DNA from: Papaver somniferum | Taxonomy: Eukaryota; Streptophyta; Magnoliopsida; Ranunculales; Papaveraceae | Direction: 5' to 3' | Length of the DNA stretch: 64,000 nt | Assembly (NCBI RefSeq): GCF_003573695.1 | Contig: NC_039363.1 | Coordinates: forward strand, 149,762,826-149,826,825 | In this document: one piece after another, positions 11,414-23,291 of the stretch | How positions within the stretch are numbered: position 1 is the stretch's first letter | How the letters are laid out: each line of letters opens with the position of its first letter | Notes under the pieces: generated by a model | What the model was told of the DNA's origin: nothing | The model's database searches: none | The model's input: only the letters and a program-made list of their open reading frames with translations | Position numbers and translations under genes: made by a program

Positions 11414-11700
11414 GTGCTAATCGATGTTGACACAACTATCAATATTATCCCTTTGAAGACTCTCAGAGCTGCAGGCATTACTCGACAAGAAGCCACTCAT
11501 GCTCATGTCTCAGTCAGAGATCATGAAGGGATATCCAGAGATGCATATGGTTACATCATCCTCAGAATGAAAGTTGGGGAAACCTGGTCAGAAATCAAGT
11601 TTCACATAAGCAGAGAAGATCCAGGATATGACATGATCCTTGGACAGTCATGGATTCATAGTGAAAAGGTAACTGCAACACCTTCAATTGCACATTTTTC
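11414..11700 (+). pseudogene. Element B: decayed retropepsin-like protease
   Basis: The fold is recognisable from VLIDVDTTINIIPLKTLRAA, YGYIILRMKVGE and YDMILGQSWIHS, which match the catalytic strand, flap region and late ILG(Q/R)xW motif of Gypsy aspartic proteases. The catalytic Asp codon is 11423-11425. The usual D-(T/S/G)-G triad is altered to D-V-D-T-T, losing the Gly that shapes the active-site loop, so activity is unlikely. In C the equivalent site is a normal LVDTGAS. Confidence 0.7.
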
Positions 11701-11968
11701 TGTTGAAGAAAGCTCCGACTCAGAGGAGAGCTCCGGTTCAGAAGAAATAGAGAATACTCCACCATTCGAGCATCTAGTGAAAGTCCAAGCCTTGATAGGA
11801 CTTACACAAAAACCTGAAGAGAGCGCACATGAATTCGTCAGAAGATTTCGAACTCAGGCAAGTCTTATTCCCCCTTATGTGTCCATATTACCAACTTTCA
11901 AATATGATACCTTTGTCCGGGGACTCAATTTTACTCATAACCAAGCTATCACCAAACGTTATGAGTAG
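11701..11968 (+). pseudogene. Element B: second gag-like fragment after the protease
   Basis: In frame with the protease, an acidic serine-rich stretch (ESSDSEESSGSEE) leads into LTQKPEESAHEFVRRFRTQAS. This resembles the capsid segment in B's own gag (NPNEYVKRFRTQALDC, about residues 285-300). A gag-type motif downstream of protease is out of place; reverse transcriptase should follow here. The frame ends with TAG at 11966. It could be a recombination scar from another element's gag. Confidence 0.55.
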
Positions 11969-12174
11969 TTAGTCTCGCCTCAACAATATTTCACCAAGTG
12001 GCTGGACGCAGATCCTCTTCGAATTTAACGTCTTACTAACACGGTCATTGCAAGAATAATGACCGAGCACGATGATCAATATCCTAGGTACTCTCCCTTC
12101 CGTGAGTATCCACATGTGACGCAGAATTGGAAAGCTCCATCAACATGGAATCCCACTGTATGAGGAATTACGAA

Positions 12175-12406
12175 CCAGCAGAAGATATTCAAGGCACGAG
12201 CAACCAAACCTAACAAGTTTCACGAAGGGGATTTATTTCTCAAGGCAACTAAACGTAATCTTCATTCCACAAAGAGATCTAACTGGGAAGGGCCTTTTAT
12301 GATTGCTAAATCAGCAGTTGGAGGATACTACAAATTGGCTGACATGAACGGCAAGACAAGTGTACCAGTGATTCATGAGAATTGGCTCAAAACTTTTGAT
12401 ACCTGA
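12175..12406 (+). pseudogene. Element B: integrase C-terminal remnant
   Basis: The frame reads FHEGDLFLKATKRN, SNWEGPFMIAKSAVGGYYKLAD and ends NWLKTFDT before TGA at 12404. This matches the end of Gypsy integrases: the G-D-L-(V/F)-L-K motif, W-E-G-P and G-Y-Y-K-L. The equivalent part of C (41041-41230) reads FQVGDLVLKTAKH and PKWEGTYLIIKA. Everything from reverse transcriptase to the integrase core is absent between 11968 and 12175, so a large internal deletion is inferred. Confidence 0.75.
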
Positions 12407-12703
12407 AGCATTCATCATTAGGTGTTTTATGTCCAAGACAAACGCTCAAGACATCTGACGTTTGCATCTTAGGATTTTCTTTTATCTGTACTTTCAATTC
12501 CTCCAAAACGTTTGCAATACTTGCATCCAGTATTTGAATTCAGCAATTTATCAAAGTTCTTTTATTTAAAAAAAAAATCTATATCAAATCCAAAAGAAAA
12601 TCCTTAGTCATTCACTTGTTCAAAACCAATCAAAAAATCAAAAGCAAAATAAAAATCTCATATCTCTCAAAGTTCAATGTTCAAGAGACTATGGAAAGGA
12701 AAA
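12407..12703. other. Element B: spacer between integrase end and antisense gene end
   Basis: Non-coding AT-rich spacer of about 300 bp. It separates the convergent ends of the sense pol remnant and the antisense gene and presumably holds the latter's 3' UTR. I see no convincing terminator signal. Confidence 0.5.
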
Positions 12704-15700
12704 CTAAAGGAAGCCGTCAAAGTAAGATTTCTGCTTCTCAGCATTCTCCGAGATTTGCAAGGCTGCTTTCTCCAACTCCATCTTTTCAGTCAACTCGGCA
12801 ATCCTGGCAATTTTCTCCACCAAGGCATCACTGGTAAAGGGTATGTTATTCACTACTGCATCCTTGATGGTGTTGATCTTCTGACGAAGCCACTTCAAGT
12901 TAAAACCAAATTCTTCAGATTTCTCCAAGTTATACTCCGAATCAAAGAGTACATCTCGAGTAACAGTAGTTTTGTCCCTGGTACGAATATTATCTATGAC
13001 ACGCAATATGTTCCCTAATTGCATTATCAAGAAGTAGCTACGTTCAGGATATCTTGTAACGACAATATGTCCATACATCTTCCACAACTTTTCATACATG
13101 TTGGCATACCCAGTGGGAACGCTGAGTCCGCCAACATATACGTGATATGGGAGTAAAACACCAAATGGAGGCTCACAAACAATACCTGCATTAGAGTATT
13201 CGTGTATTACTATGCGATTCACAATTGCCGGAGCAGCTTCCATAGTCATTGTAACATTTCCTTCTGGGACAGTCTCTTTTGCTATTGGCTCGGTTTCTTC
13301 CGCCGGAGCAATAACAACTGGAGTCTCGGTTTCCTAGACAATTTCAGTAGCAATATTTTCATGACATTGAGGTGCAGATATCTTAACATCATCAACTTTA
13401 TTCACCATACGGTTCGAATCATCATTTGCTCCATTATTCTCAACTTCGGTATTTGGTACCTAATACGAAGATTACATGAGATTAGAGCAATTAGAGCATG
13501 GAAACCAAATGCAATCATAAAATCCAGCATGTAAGTGAAATAGCACTATATAAGTTCTTTATTATGCATCCAAGACATGAGCAAATAGTGTGGAAGTCGT
13601 AAAACACGTTTTTCAATAAGCCCGACTGAAGAGATTTTATATTTCCCTGTATAAGACAACAAACTGGGAGCAATTGGTAATGAATCTAAGGTTTAGTTAT
13701 ATACCATTCTCTTCGTATGGATGTTTTCTATAACATATAAGAATTTCATAGCAATCGGATAAACGAGTAAGGAGTTGTGGCTAAAACATTGAACTACATG
13801 CCAGCTGAAAAGTTCCTGAAAGTCTCCTGGAAGTTTACTGTTTCGCTGATATCGGCCCCTAAACGTGCTCAAAACTTAAAAAGCTTCTTTGAAAAAGCTT
13901 GGAAATTTCCTGGGCATAAGATATATGGGTAGATTGCTAAAATCTGACATCGTATGAAGATTTTATGGCGTTTTTTCTAAAAGGTTGAGTTCTGAATTTT
14001 CTGATGACGTATTTCACTAAAGTTTCTTCATTCATTCATGCGTATTATCATTCATTCAATCTCAAATCAGCAATATTATACTTCTATGAAGATAATATGA
14101 GGTGGATACTTACTTGAGGGATTTCCAAGTCATTCAAAGGGTAAATATGGTCAGCATCAACATTGGGAACACCATTACCTCCATTCGGTCCCAATTCTTG
14201 AAGATTATCTTTCTCACTACTATTCGAAGACGAATGAGTAACCTGAACATGTTGTTTTTCCACAAAAATCTCCTCCTGGATGCGTCAACAACAATTATCA
14301 TTACTTCATTCAAGAAAATTCCATAATTACTTACACAAAAGGATACTCACATCAACCTCTCCATTGATGCTGGATTCCTGGATTGTTCGTGTGGAGGAAA
14401 GATGAAGACCGTAAATAACTGATGGAGAAAAATTCTGAAACAAATTAACAATATTCTTTTGGGATCACAATTACATGGACAAGAAAATCGCAATGATAAG
14501 GGAAGTGCTAACAACTCACCAAAGAAGCGGCTGGGGACTGCACATTATTTGGTATCATCCTATAAGATGTCTAGCTCCTGCCTTCTCCACCCTGGGGACT
14601 TTCTTGAAGGTCTAAGAATTCTACATGGATTCGCGGTCTCACAGCACGGCCATCCTATCACAAAATAAATGAATAATTAAAGTGCGATTATCATACCTTT
14701 GTCAAAATCATGAGGGAAATACTTACATGTGCACATTCCGGAGATGTTTTCCTTTTGTCACCACGGGAAAGGTATTTTCACCTTGGTCGATCAAAAATCA
14801 GGTCAGTGGAAGGAAACTCTCGTACCGGAGACTTAGCATCCATCGCAAACTTATACAAACGCTCAAGTTTTTGACGCCAGAAGTCTATGTAACCCGGAGT
14901 AATGTAGGTAGCTCGGTAAAAGCATGGAAATAAATAATTATTTCCTTCCACACGTGTGCAATCTAAGTGAGCCTTCAGATGCTCAACTGATAGCTTGTTC
15001 ATTCGATGACCCGGAACACACTGGTCGACACCCATTTGTCGAGATGCTCTGTCGATGTTATATTCTTCTACCTGGAATTCTCCGTGCATTATTGATACTA
15101 AGTAACCAGGAGTGTAGCTCAATATAAAAGATCTCTCTCCATCACTCAGATCAACACCACTTTTCAACGTGACATTTTCTTCAGCGGCATTGAAAGTGAT
15201 CAATTGTGAAAAAAGAGGAGGAACTGACACCCAGGAGTGAAAGTTGAACTCAGATTCGATGTCTAAAATCTCAGTGAGGCATATCTTATATTTTGGCTGC
15301 TTTGTAGACCAACGCATAATCCTGACATTATTTTTCTCGAGGAAAGGATGACGATAATCGACATTGGGTCCTTGCAAGACGCTTCGGGGAATTGGAGCGT
15401 AACTTTCAAGATGCTCCTACATCAAAGCTTGGAGGAACATAGTATTAGCATATGTTTCGACTTTCATGAAGCCATTGGAGACACTGGAGTCTATAACTGA
15501 GTCTAAATTGGCAAATAGTGAACCCAAAAATAGACTACCAATGGTAAGTTTCTCACCTTTATCCATCTTTATGGAGAAAGGAATCACAAATGGCTTCAAC
15601 AAATGTCCACTATCTTCAAGAACGTCTCGGGAGAGCCACAAGCATAAGAAAGCAGCAGTGGTTAAGGTACAATCATCAGGTTCTTCAGGAACTCCATCTC

Positions 15701-16463
15701 TCGGCCAACAGTATCTCAACCATTGAGCATAGCAAATTTTGGGCGACTCGTTGAATTTGTGCATTTAAGCTTCCAATACGTCAGATATCGCATTCTTCTC
15801 TGCTGGGAGATCTTCAGGGAAATTGCTAGTAATTGGAAGATGTAACAAAACGACTATATCTTCTAAAGTAATAGTGAATTCTCCCCATCTGCATATGAAA
15901 GTATGAGTAGGAATGCACCAACGAGTAAGTAAAGCCACGATACATGGTATATCATGATTAATGGTTAAATCCCCATCAGCTTGAATAGCTCGTGTCACCT
16001 GTGCACGATCCAGCATGGTCCTTACACGACTATGACCCAACATATGTCTTGCCCATCCAGAGAAATGCGTCAGAGGCTTCCGTGAAAGTTGGAGCTCCAC
16101 ATGTGAAGCCAAATATTGTCTCCCTTGCAAACAAAACCGAGTTATTGCTGGAGAAGATACCAACTTGTTCTGAGTAGTGCTCCTGGGATTTATAAGCAGC
16201 CGAAATGAGGAACCTAAGGGACGCTTTTCGGGCCTATACAGATACACAAAGAATTTGTCCTCAGTATTTGGAATGTTCTTAGTCTTGGGAGTTTCCTCTT
16301 TCTCCCAGGAAATCCCAGAATCATCATCTCTGGAAGACGCGTCTGTAGAAATATCCTCTCTGGAAGATTCCCCTCTGAAAACATCGTCTTCAGAAGCACT
16401 TTCACGGGAATCAGTCATCTTTGCAAAGTTGTTGTGACATTTATGCACAAATTTCATCAACAC
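12704..16463 (-). pseudogene. Element B: spliced antisense gene with plant mobile domain (PMD)
   Basis: This gene runs opposite to gag-pol. Its main exon (about 16463 to 14782) encodes an aminotransferase-like plant mobile domain, with stretches such as ALLTRWCIPTHTFICRWGEFT, TLEDIVVLLHLPI and YAQWLRYCWPRDGVPEEPDD. The protein probably starts at an ATG near 16415. Two in-frame stops interrupt it: TAA at 15765-15767 and TAG at 15417-15419. Splice signals fit at exon end 14782 (gtgaaaata), 14654-14520, 14434-14351, 14275-14114 (gtaagtatcc) and a last exon 13459-12704 that has one in-frame TAG. The last exon ends in FDGFL, as does its homologue in C (LDGLL). PMD proteins in plants act in silencing and are often carried by transposons. 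Confidence 0.72.
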
Positions 16464-17275
16464 AATAGAATTAAAGCAACGGAGTGATTATAATGCTCAC
16501 ACCAACGTCTACAAAAATGGTAATCCTTAACTCTTACCTATTTACGACTTCACGAACTTAGTGATAATAACGTAAAACTTTCGGAAAAAAAAACTTGCTT
16601 ACTCCTTCAAACGTGCAAAAGTGAGCAAAAAACCTATCATTCAAGAGTCAACACTGACTTTTCACAAAACTATGAACAATTCACATAAACTCTTCATGTG
16701 AACGTTCCATGATTTTATGCCGCAAACACACATCATAAAATCATAAAATACAATCGTTTATCTCTAACAATTACTTAAAAATTGCTATTTGATTTTTTAT
16801 CAAAAATTAAAAAAAAAACTCACGTGAGAAAAAATAAATTTCTTTTTTTACGTGAGTTAATAAAAAAAAAACTTATTTTGCTCAAATGAGCATTCGTATA
16901 TGAAACGAGGGTCTTTTCTATTTTTGCAAGGGTCCACATATTACAAATAAAATTTTGAAAGTTCACAAATAAATTTTATCATGAACTACAGGTCTTTTCA
17001 AAATTCCTTTAACTCTAAGGATCATTATTTATTACTTTTACTACGAACGTACCTACGTTCCTAAAAGTATTTGTGAAAGTTCATGCTTTGAAAATAAATT
17101 TTGGTTTTCATGAATCCTCATAAAAAAATTTTTCTCTACTGCAACTAGACCATGTCTATTCAAGAATTTATGTATCTCTTTCATATTAGGGATTTTTGCT
17201 CGTTTCTTAAACTAAAGAACGAACGGGCATATATACGTTTTCTAAAAAAAATTCTTCATAAAACCTATGCATGCA
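16464..17275 (-). other. Antisense gene of B: 5' part (small exon and intron 1)
   Basis: A splice donor GTAAGAGTT at 16529-16537 (minus) is preceded by a short exon (about 16538-16600). The same donor sequence occurs in C at 30129 (plus). The rest resembles intron 1 of the C gene (29399-30050) and contains inverted CACGTGAG/ACGTGAGTT boxes near 16818-16860. It continues, beyond the G/D/C insertions, at 58706-58781. No other gene is seen. Confidence 0.55.
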
Positions 17276-17790
17276 TGTGTTGATGGTGGTTTTAAGTTTG
17301 GGGCTAAATTTGTAAAAGTCTATCTACCTGACCCGGCATAAGATGTAGTAGACATTGATATGTCTATATTCTGCAGGGAATTTGGAGAATATATCAAAAT
17401 TTGATGAGTACCTATGTCTCTCTTCATATTATATTGAAACTCAAGTTCCTAGATGAATTATCCACTAGTATAGAGCCTAATGAGTTTATAAGCTCCTAGA
17501 TGCATTACTCACAAATGTCGGAGCCTGCTGAGTACTTTTCTTGTGCTTATGTTCCCTGGCAGAACCCTTAATATTGGTATGGCATGACGGATTTGTATTC
17601 ACTCGCAGCAGAGTAGCACGGACCTCCAAGTACCAAGGTTAAAGCCCTTGCACAAAATACTCTGTCAGAAAGAAAAGAATAAACAGAGTCGCGGAGTAGG
17701 AGCAACAACGAGGGAAGCGTGGCCATGCCATAGGTTAGCCGACACCACTTGGCCACGCCCCATGCTACCCAACCGACCCTTATTCCTTTG
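17276..17790 (+). repeat. Element G: LTR start region
   Basis: No gene. It holds TAGATGAATTATCCACTAG/TAGATGCATTACTCAC-type duplicated blocks around 17450-17515, and a TATGGCATGACGG segment that resembles GGTATGACGCTTTAAC of the B LTR. Confidence 0.5.
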
Positions 17791-18062
17791 TCGACCAATC
17801 AGGTTGATTTAAACCTGCCACACTCCCAATGAGTTCTGGCTGGGCCCATACTTGCCGACCCTATTTCCCTCGACCAATCAGGTCGCCTCAAACTCGCCAC
17901 ACGCACATAAGTTGTGGATGGGCCCATACTTGCCAGACCTATTTTCCATCGACCAATCAGGTCGCATTAAACCTTCCACGCGCACCAAAAGGGTGGCCAC
18001 ACCCATGCTTGGTCGTCTCCCTGCTTTCATTGAACAATCAGGTTTCTCTAAACCTGCCATAA
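17791..18062 (+). repeat. 79-bp minisatellite, four units
   Basis: Units start TCGACCAATCAGGT or a close variant at 17791, 17870, 17949 and 18030. Each contains a TAAACCTGCCA-like part and a GGGCCCATACTTGCC-like part. Open frames through this array (for example 17852-18616) come from the repeat and are not genes. Confidence 0.85.
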
Positions 18063-18119
18063 CTTTAAGGATGGAAATTGTGTCAAAAGGTTATCATACT
18101 AAGTTGGCTTCCCAAAACT

Positions 18120-18360
18120 ATGCTAACATGCTAACGGTATGCCAAACATGTCAAAAACAATCATGTCAGGCGCACATGCCAAATGGCATGCCAAACATGC
18201 CAAACACGCATGCCAGACGCATATGCCAAACGACATGCCAAACATTCCAAAAACATGCCAATCGCACACGCCAAACAGGCATGCCAAGTGCACATACCAA
18301 ACATGCCACCTACCGCATACTACATGCCATATATGCTTTCGACATGCCAAACCCTAATTT
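18120..18360 (+). repeat. CATGCCAAAC-type short tandem repeat
   Basis: About twenty imperfect copies of a 9-12-bp motif around CATGCCAAA occur in a row, with interspersed ACGCA/GCACA variants. They encode low-complexity MPNMPN-like or CQTCQT-like peptides that are not credible proteins. Confidence 0.85.
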
Positions 18361-18479
18361 GTGCAAAGTTGCCGCGCCAACGGAGACAAATAATGTTCCA
18401 CAGAACATGGGGATCAATATGGATGTTAAAACTGATATTGCCACACCACGTTTGGGTCTAACACCAACGTGCCAAAATT

Positions 18480-18985
18480 TCAGTGGCCATGGCTACACCA
18501 GGCGCCACTCGCACCATCGTGCCACTGGCATACACAAACTATGCCATCCATGCCGCAGTGCCACTGGCATGCACAAACTATGCCAGCCATGCCGCAACGC
18601 CACTGGAATGCATTAAAGGCGCCACTGTGCCATTGTCATACACCAACGGAAGGTAGCCATAATCAACGGCTACCCTTCCCCATGAGATGCAATCTCAGCC
18701 ATCCAAGTTTGCCACTGAACTGCTATACTTGTGGCAACTTTTAGGCGACCCGCCGCCTAAATCTAGTGGCCATGGCTATGCCAGGCGCCACTTGCACCAC
18801 CGTGCCACTGACATGCACGAGCCATGCCAGCCATGCTGCAATGCCGCTGGCATGCACCAAAAGTGACCAACAGAAGGTAGCCATGATCAACGGCTACCCT
18901 TCAACATGAGATGCAATCTCAGCCATCAAAGTTCTCCACCGAGCCGGCAGGCTTGCGGCAAGTTTTAGGCGACCAACCAAGACAA
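18480..18985 (+). repeat. Tandem duplication of about 287 bp in the G LTR
   Basis: A block starting GTGGCCATGGCTA at 18482 starts again at 18769. Both copies pass through CAACGGCTACCCTTC, GAGATGCAATCTCAGCCATC and TTTTAGGCGACC. The TGCCA-rich part contains further short internal repeats. Confidence 0.8.
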
Positions 18986-19055
18986 GCCTAATAGCATCGC
19001 ATGCTATTTTCCTGCAGAAAGCCTCTTGATTTTAACTTGCCACACGTAGCAAAAT

Positions 19056-21482
19056 TGAAAAAGCGGGGGTCTAACAACACCACCCAATATTTCGCTTAGC
19101 AATCTGTATGGACTAACTCCAATATACTTCACTATATAATCAACTAGACAGTCAGACTCAATCTAGATTAAAGTATATCGAGGAGTTAATATCTCTCTCT
19201 TGATTTGATTTACTCGAGCTAATAGAATCATAGAGTCTTTAATCAAATACAAGGAATAACTTGGATGGTACCAAAGACCAATATCCAAGGATCAACCAAT
19301 GTGAATCAACAACCAAAGGTTGGGTATTCTAATTGATGATTAATAACGCACAACCTGTATTATTTCAATTATAAAGATAAACAATATAGTGCGAAAATAG
19401 AAATAACACAGACACCAGAATTTTGTTAACGAGGAAACCGCAAATGCAGAAAAACTCCGGGACCTAGTCCAGATTGAACGCACATTGTATTAAGCCGCTA
19501 CAGACACTAGCCTACTCCAAACTAACTTCGGTATGCATTGTAGTTGAACCCCAACCAATCTCACACTGATCCAAGGTACAGTTATTCTCCTGCGTCTCTG
19601 ATCCCAGCAGGATGTTACGTACTTGATTCCCTTAGCTGATCTCACCCACAAGTAAGAGTTGCTACGACCCAAAGTCTAAGACTTGATAAACAAATCTGTA
19701 TCACACTGAAAAGTCTACGGTAATAGATAAATCCATCTCCCACGAATATACTTACGAGCTTTGTTCCGTCTTTTGATAAATCAAGGTGAACATGAACCAA
19801 TTGATAATCCGGACTTATATTCCCGAAGAAGTATTATCAATCACCTCACAATAGTCTTAATCGATGCAGCGAAAAAAGATATTTTGGAATCACAAACGAT
19901 GAGACGAAGATGTTTGTGATTAGTTTTTATCTTTCCTATTGGAGATAGAAATCTCAAGCCAATTATTACAATTATACTCGTACGACAGAAACAACAATAT
20001 CAGATCACACAACTACAAGAAAAGTAGTATCGGTCTGGCTTCACAATCCCAATGAAGTCTTTAAGTCATTAACCCGGTTTGAGAAAATAAACCATAAGTT
20101 AAAGGAGAATCGACTCTAGATTAGCACAACTAGTATCACACAGAATGTGTGGGGATTAGTTTTCCCAGTTGCTAGAGTTCTCCCTTATATAGTCTTTCAA
20201 ATCAGGGTTTGCAATCAATGTTAGCTTAGTAACAAAGCATTCAATATTCACCGTTAGATGAAAACCTGATTAGATTCAAGCTAATATTTATCAACCGTTA
20301 GATCGAAAACTTAGCTTGTCATACACAAATGAAATGCACGTTCCTGGGATTGTGTAACCGTACCCAAACATGAACATTTGTTGGTTCAACAATAGTTAAC
20401 CAAATGGTTAGCCATATGATCACTTTCATATCAACCATATTCTTCTTCACCATAACTAGTTCAAATGACTCAAATAAACTAGTAAGAGAGTTGTTCAATT
20501 GCTTAGATCTTATGTACCTTCACAAGATACAATTGAAGCAAAAACGATTTGATTCACTCGAATAGGTTCATGAACTTTATAGCCACGGTTTGCAAAAACA
20601 TTCCTTAATCAATAAAGATGAGTTCAAGAACAATCGTTTTTAGATATAACCTATTCAAGTTCACAGACTGGGTTCGTGGACTTATGCTCCCGGATGGAGT
20701 TCACAAACTCCAGCAGAAATTCTAGGGTTTGAGAACTTCGCCATTTCGCGGACTGAGCTTGCTGGGTGAGTTTTCAAACTCCAACAGATATTCTCGGATG
20801 AGAACTTCCGCCAATTCGCGGATTGAGTTCGCAAACTGTGCAAACAATTCCTGTTCTCTTGATCAACAAAGTTCGCAAACTTTGTTTCAAGGAATAGGAC
20901 TTATACATATATGTGTTTCCACAACAATGCTTATATCCATCAATAGTTATACAATCTAAACTATCATTTCAATCATTGAAACATTCTCAGAGGACGTTAT
21001 ATAGTTGTTATTCACAAACCATTTTTCTTCAGCAATTTTCAAAGTGGTTGAAACATAACATGACTTTCGTCACTAGGTAAAGATGAACTTGGCTAAAGCG
21101 AAAGCTTTACCAACACATATTTCGAGAAATAGATAGGCGAAGTAAACTCGGCTCGAAATACCAAATGTGTATAATCTAAGTCTATATAGTGAAACGACTT
21201 TTGTCTCAAGATAGGAGATAGAGTAGATAGACTTTTGAGTGATAGATAAGTTCAAGTCTCCACATACCTTTTAGTCGATGAAGATCCACCGGTTCCTTGA
21301 GTAGTCCTTCGTCTTGTATGATAATTTCCATGGAGTCCTTGAGCTCAACTACACTTTTTATCCTAGTCCGAGACCTTAGCTATAGTAGACTAGAAATCAA
21401 GACTTATAGTTTTGATCACGAACATTGACAAACATGCTTGAGATAGCAACGCATGCTAGTTCGACCAAGCAATGCTCTAACA
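19056..21482 (-). repeat. Element D: left LTR (3' LTR of the element)
   Basis: 2,427 bp, from TGAAAAAGCGGGGG to GCTCTAACA on the plus strand. A TATA box on the minus strand (TATATAAG, 20184-20191) lies before the conserved CTAGCAACTGGG segment. Two GTTCGCGGACT/GAGTTCGCAAACT-type repeat clusters lie at 20660-20890. Short ORFs here are not supported as genes. Confidence 0.88.
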
Positions 21483-21497
21483 ATCTCCCCCTTTGTA
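21483..21497 (-). promoter_or_regulatory. Element D: polypurine tract
   Basis: ACAAAGGGGGAGAT (minus strand) directly abuts the LTR start TGTTAGAGC. It is nearly identical to the tracts of A and E. Confidence 0.8.
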
Positions 21498-22904
21498 AAT
21501 TTTAGTGGCAAAACTATTAATACATATGGAATACAAAAAAAAAAATACATTTTTGAAGCTCCTATTCCACATGCCTAATCTTCAACATTACTTGAAATCT
21601 TCGTCACTCCCAAGTACTCCAATGATCCCAAAGGTTGTAAGTTTAGCACCATCGTTGTTGAAAATCCGTAGCTATAACAATGAGAAAACAAGAGTTCTCA
21701 ATCATTGTTATCAAATGTCATAGTATTATTACACAACGTCAAAGTTCAATTTATCACAACTTTAACAAAAATACTATGGTGATATGTCACTCCCCCTTAG
21801 TCAATACTCCATCTCACATGGAAACCACTCCCCCTTACACAATGATCCGAAAACCATATGTATTTGTAGTGTGAACTACATATTAATTCTCCCCCTTGTT
21901 GTCAATAAAATTGGCAAAGGTACAAGAACGAGATCCTAATGAAATTTCCAAAAGAGACATTTATGACTAAAAGAAAGCATATACCAACTTGTTCTTTAGA
22001 TGCAATCATAAAGCCTAAGCTAAATGCATTCATCAAGGAGTTTAAAGATACAAGATAACCCCTAAAATATTCCACAGCCGCACTCCCCACAAAGATTTGG
22101 CAATTAAGCACAAGTTCAAAAGAACTCTCCCTCATTAAATGTCATTCCCGAAAGAACAACAAGAGCGACCTCAATTTCAAGAGAAAATAAGGATTTTTGT
22201 TGGACACCAAAAACCATAAGAATGGTTTTCTATATCCAAAAACTCAATCAAATTAATCACAAGAAAACCCATGACTAATTTAATCGAAATACACAATCAA
22301 ACTAATCACAAAAGTAATCAATTTAATTGGTCATGCTCGACACAGAGTATCTCATGGAACGACAACCATGCCAAAACAATGACTTAGTCGCTACAGCTCA
22401 ACATAAGACACTTTATGGAACAACACAGTATGTACACAAATTGTGGATCGGAGATAGACCTAATACTGTGGAATAATCAAGGACTCATTCTATTTTCATT
22501 TGCACAATGACATCCAATAGACATAATCCTTGAACACAAAATATATTAACCTATCTTTTATCAAAAATTGACATAATAGGCTTAACTTTTGTATTTGTCA
22601 AAAGTCAATTCATTATTTCATCAATACATACATATGAACTCATGAACGACTTTACTTTTGACAAAGTATGGGACAATCAAGTTCACGGACGTAAACACAC
22701 ACATCCTATAACAATATTACAATATATAAAACCATAAAGATTAATACTGCAAAAATCATCTTCCAAACAATTTTTTAGAATTTAAAAAAATAAACCTAAA
22801 AGCATGAAGATGAAAACGTTGGACACAACTATGTGTAATCACAATAATGGCTATTCCAATCTCTAGTTATTCTTCTAAATAAAACAAGAAAAATAGAAGA
22901 TTTA
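21498..22904 (-). other. Element D: non-coding 3' internal region
   Basis: No gene is supported. Several CTCCCCCTTA/CTCCCCCTTG tracts (21790, 21830, 21890) are extra polypurine-like runs on the minus strand. The stretch aligns in order with 34867-36588 of E. Confidence 0.6.
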
Positions 22905-23291
22905 CTAGGAAATAAAACCTTTAAAGAATTCTTTATCGTCCCCGAACTCCTTATCGTCAACCGTCATTGAAACATAAGATTCATTAAGATAGGAGTTTAT
23001 ATCAATAAACCTTCTTGGATGATGTTGTCGAACCAGGGCCTTCTGAATCTCATGAGTCTTATATACAAAATCCTTTATTTGTTGAATCTCCTTTCGCATC
23101 TCCTTCAACCCATCAAGAACATCAGAAAGCTTCTGAGAATTTGAAGGAACGGCTCTTGGCTTCCTCACATTCCTTCTTTTCCTTTTCAAAGTTGGAGGTA
23201 ATGGAGATTTTTCTTTTTCCTTCGTGATTGATGGCTTAACAATCATATTAACATCTTTTCCATTAGAAGACATCATGATTGGAGTATCCAT
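22905..23291 (-). CDS. Element D: small coiled-coil-type ORF (128 aa)
   Basis: An intact frame of 128 residues lies downstream of gag. It has a basic N-terminal half (LKRKRRNVRKPRAVP, a possible nuclear-localisation patch near residues 37-51) and a helical stretch (VLDGLKEMRKEIQQIKDFVY) of coiled-coil type. I recognise no catalytic domain. A and E have an ORF of similar character at the same place, which suggests a conserved accessory protein. It could instead be a relic of a longer Gag. Confidence 0.55.
   Translation of the reverse strand: MDTPIMMSSNGKDVNMIVKPSITKEKEKSPLPPTLKRKRRNVRKPRAVPSNSQKLSDVLDGLKEMRKEIQQIKDFVYKTHEIQKALVRQHHPRRFIDINSYLNESYVSMTVDDKEFGDDKEFFKGFIS

Noticed and set aside
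15466..16437. Plus-strand open frames opposite the PMD exon
   Set aside because: They mirror the minus-strand coding exon and have no domain or homologous motif; the minus-strand frame carries the PMD motifs.
17852..18616. Open frame of 254 codons on the plus strand
   Set aside because: It runs through the 79-bp minisatellite and the CATGCCAAAC repeat. The protein is low-complexity Met/Pro/Asn/Cys/His repeats, and several other frames are open in the same stretch for the same reason.
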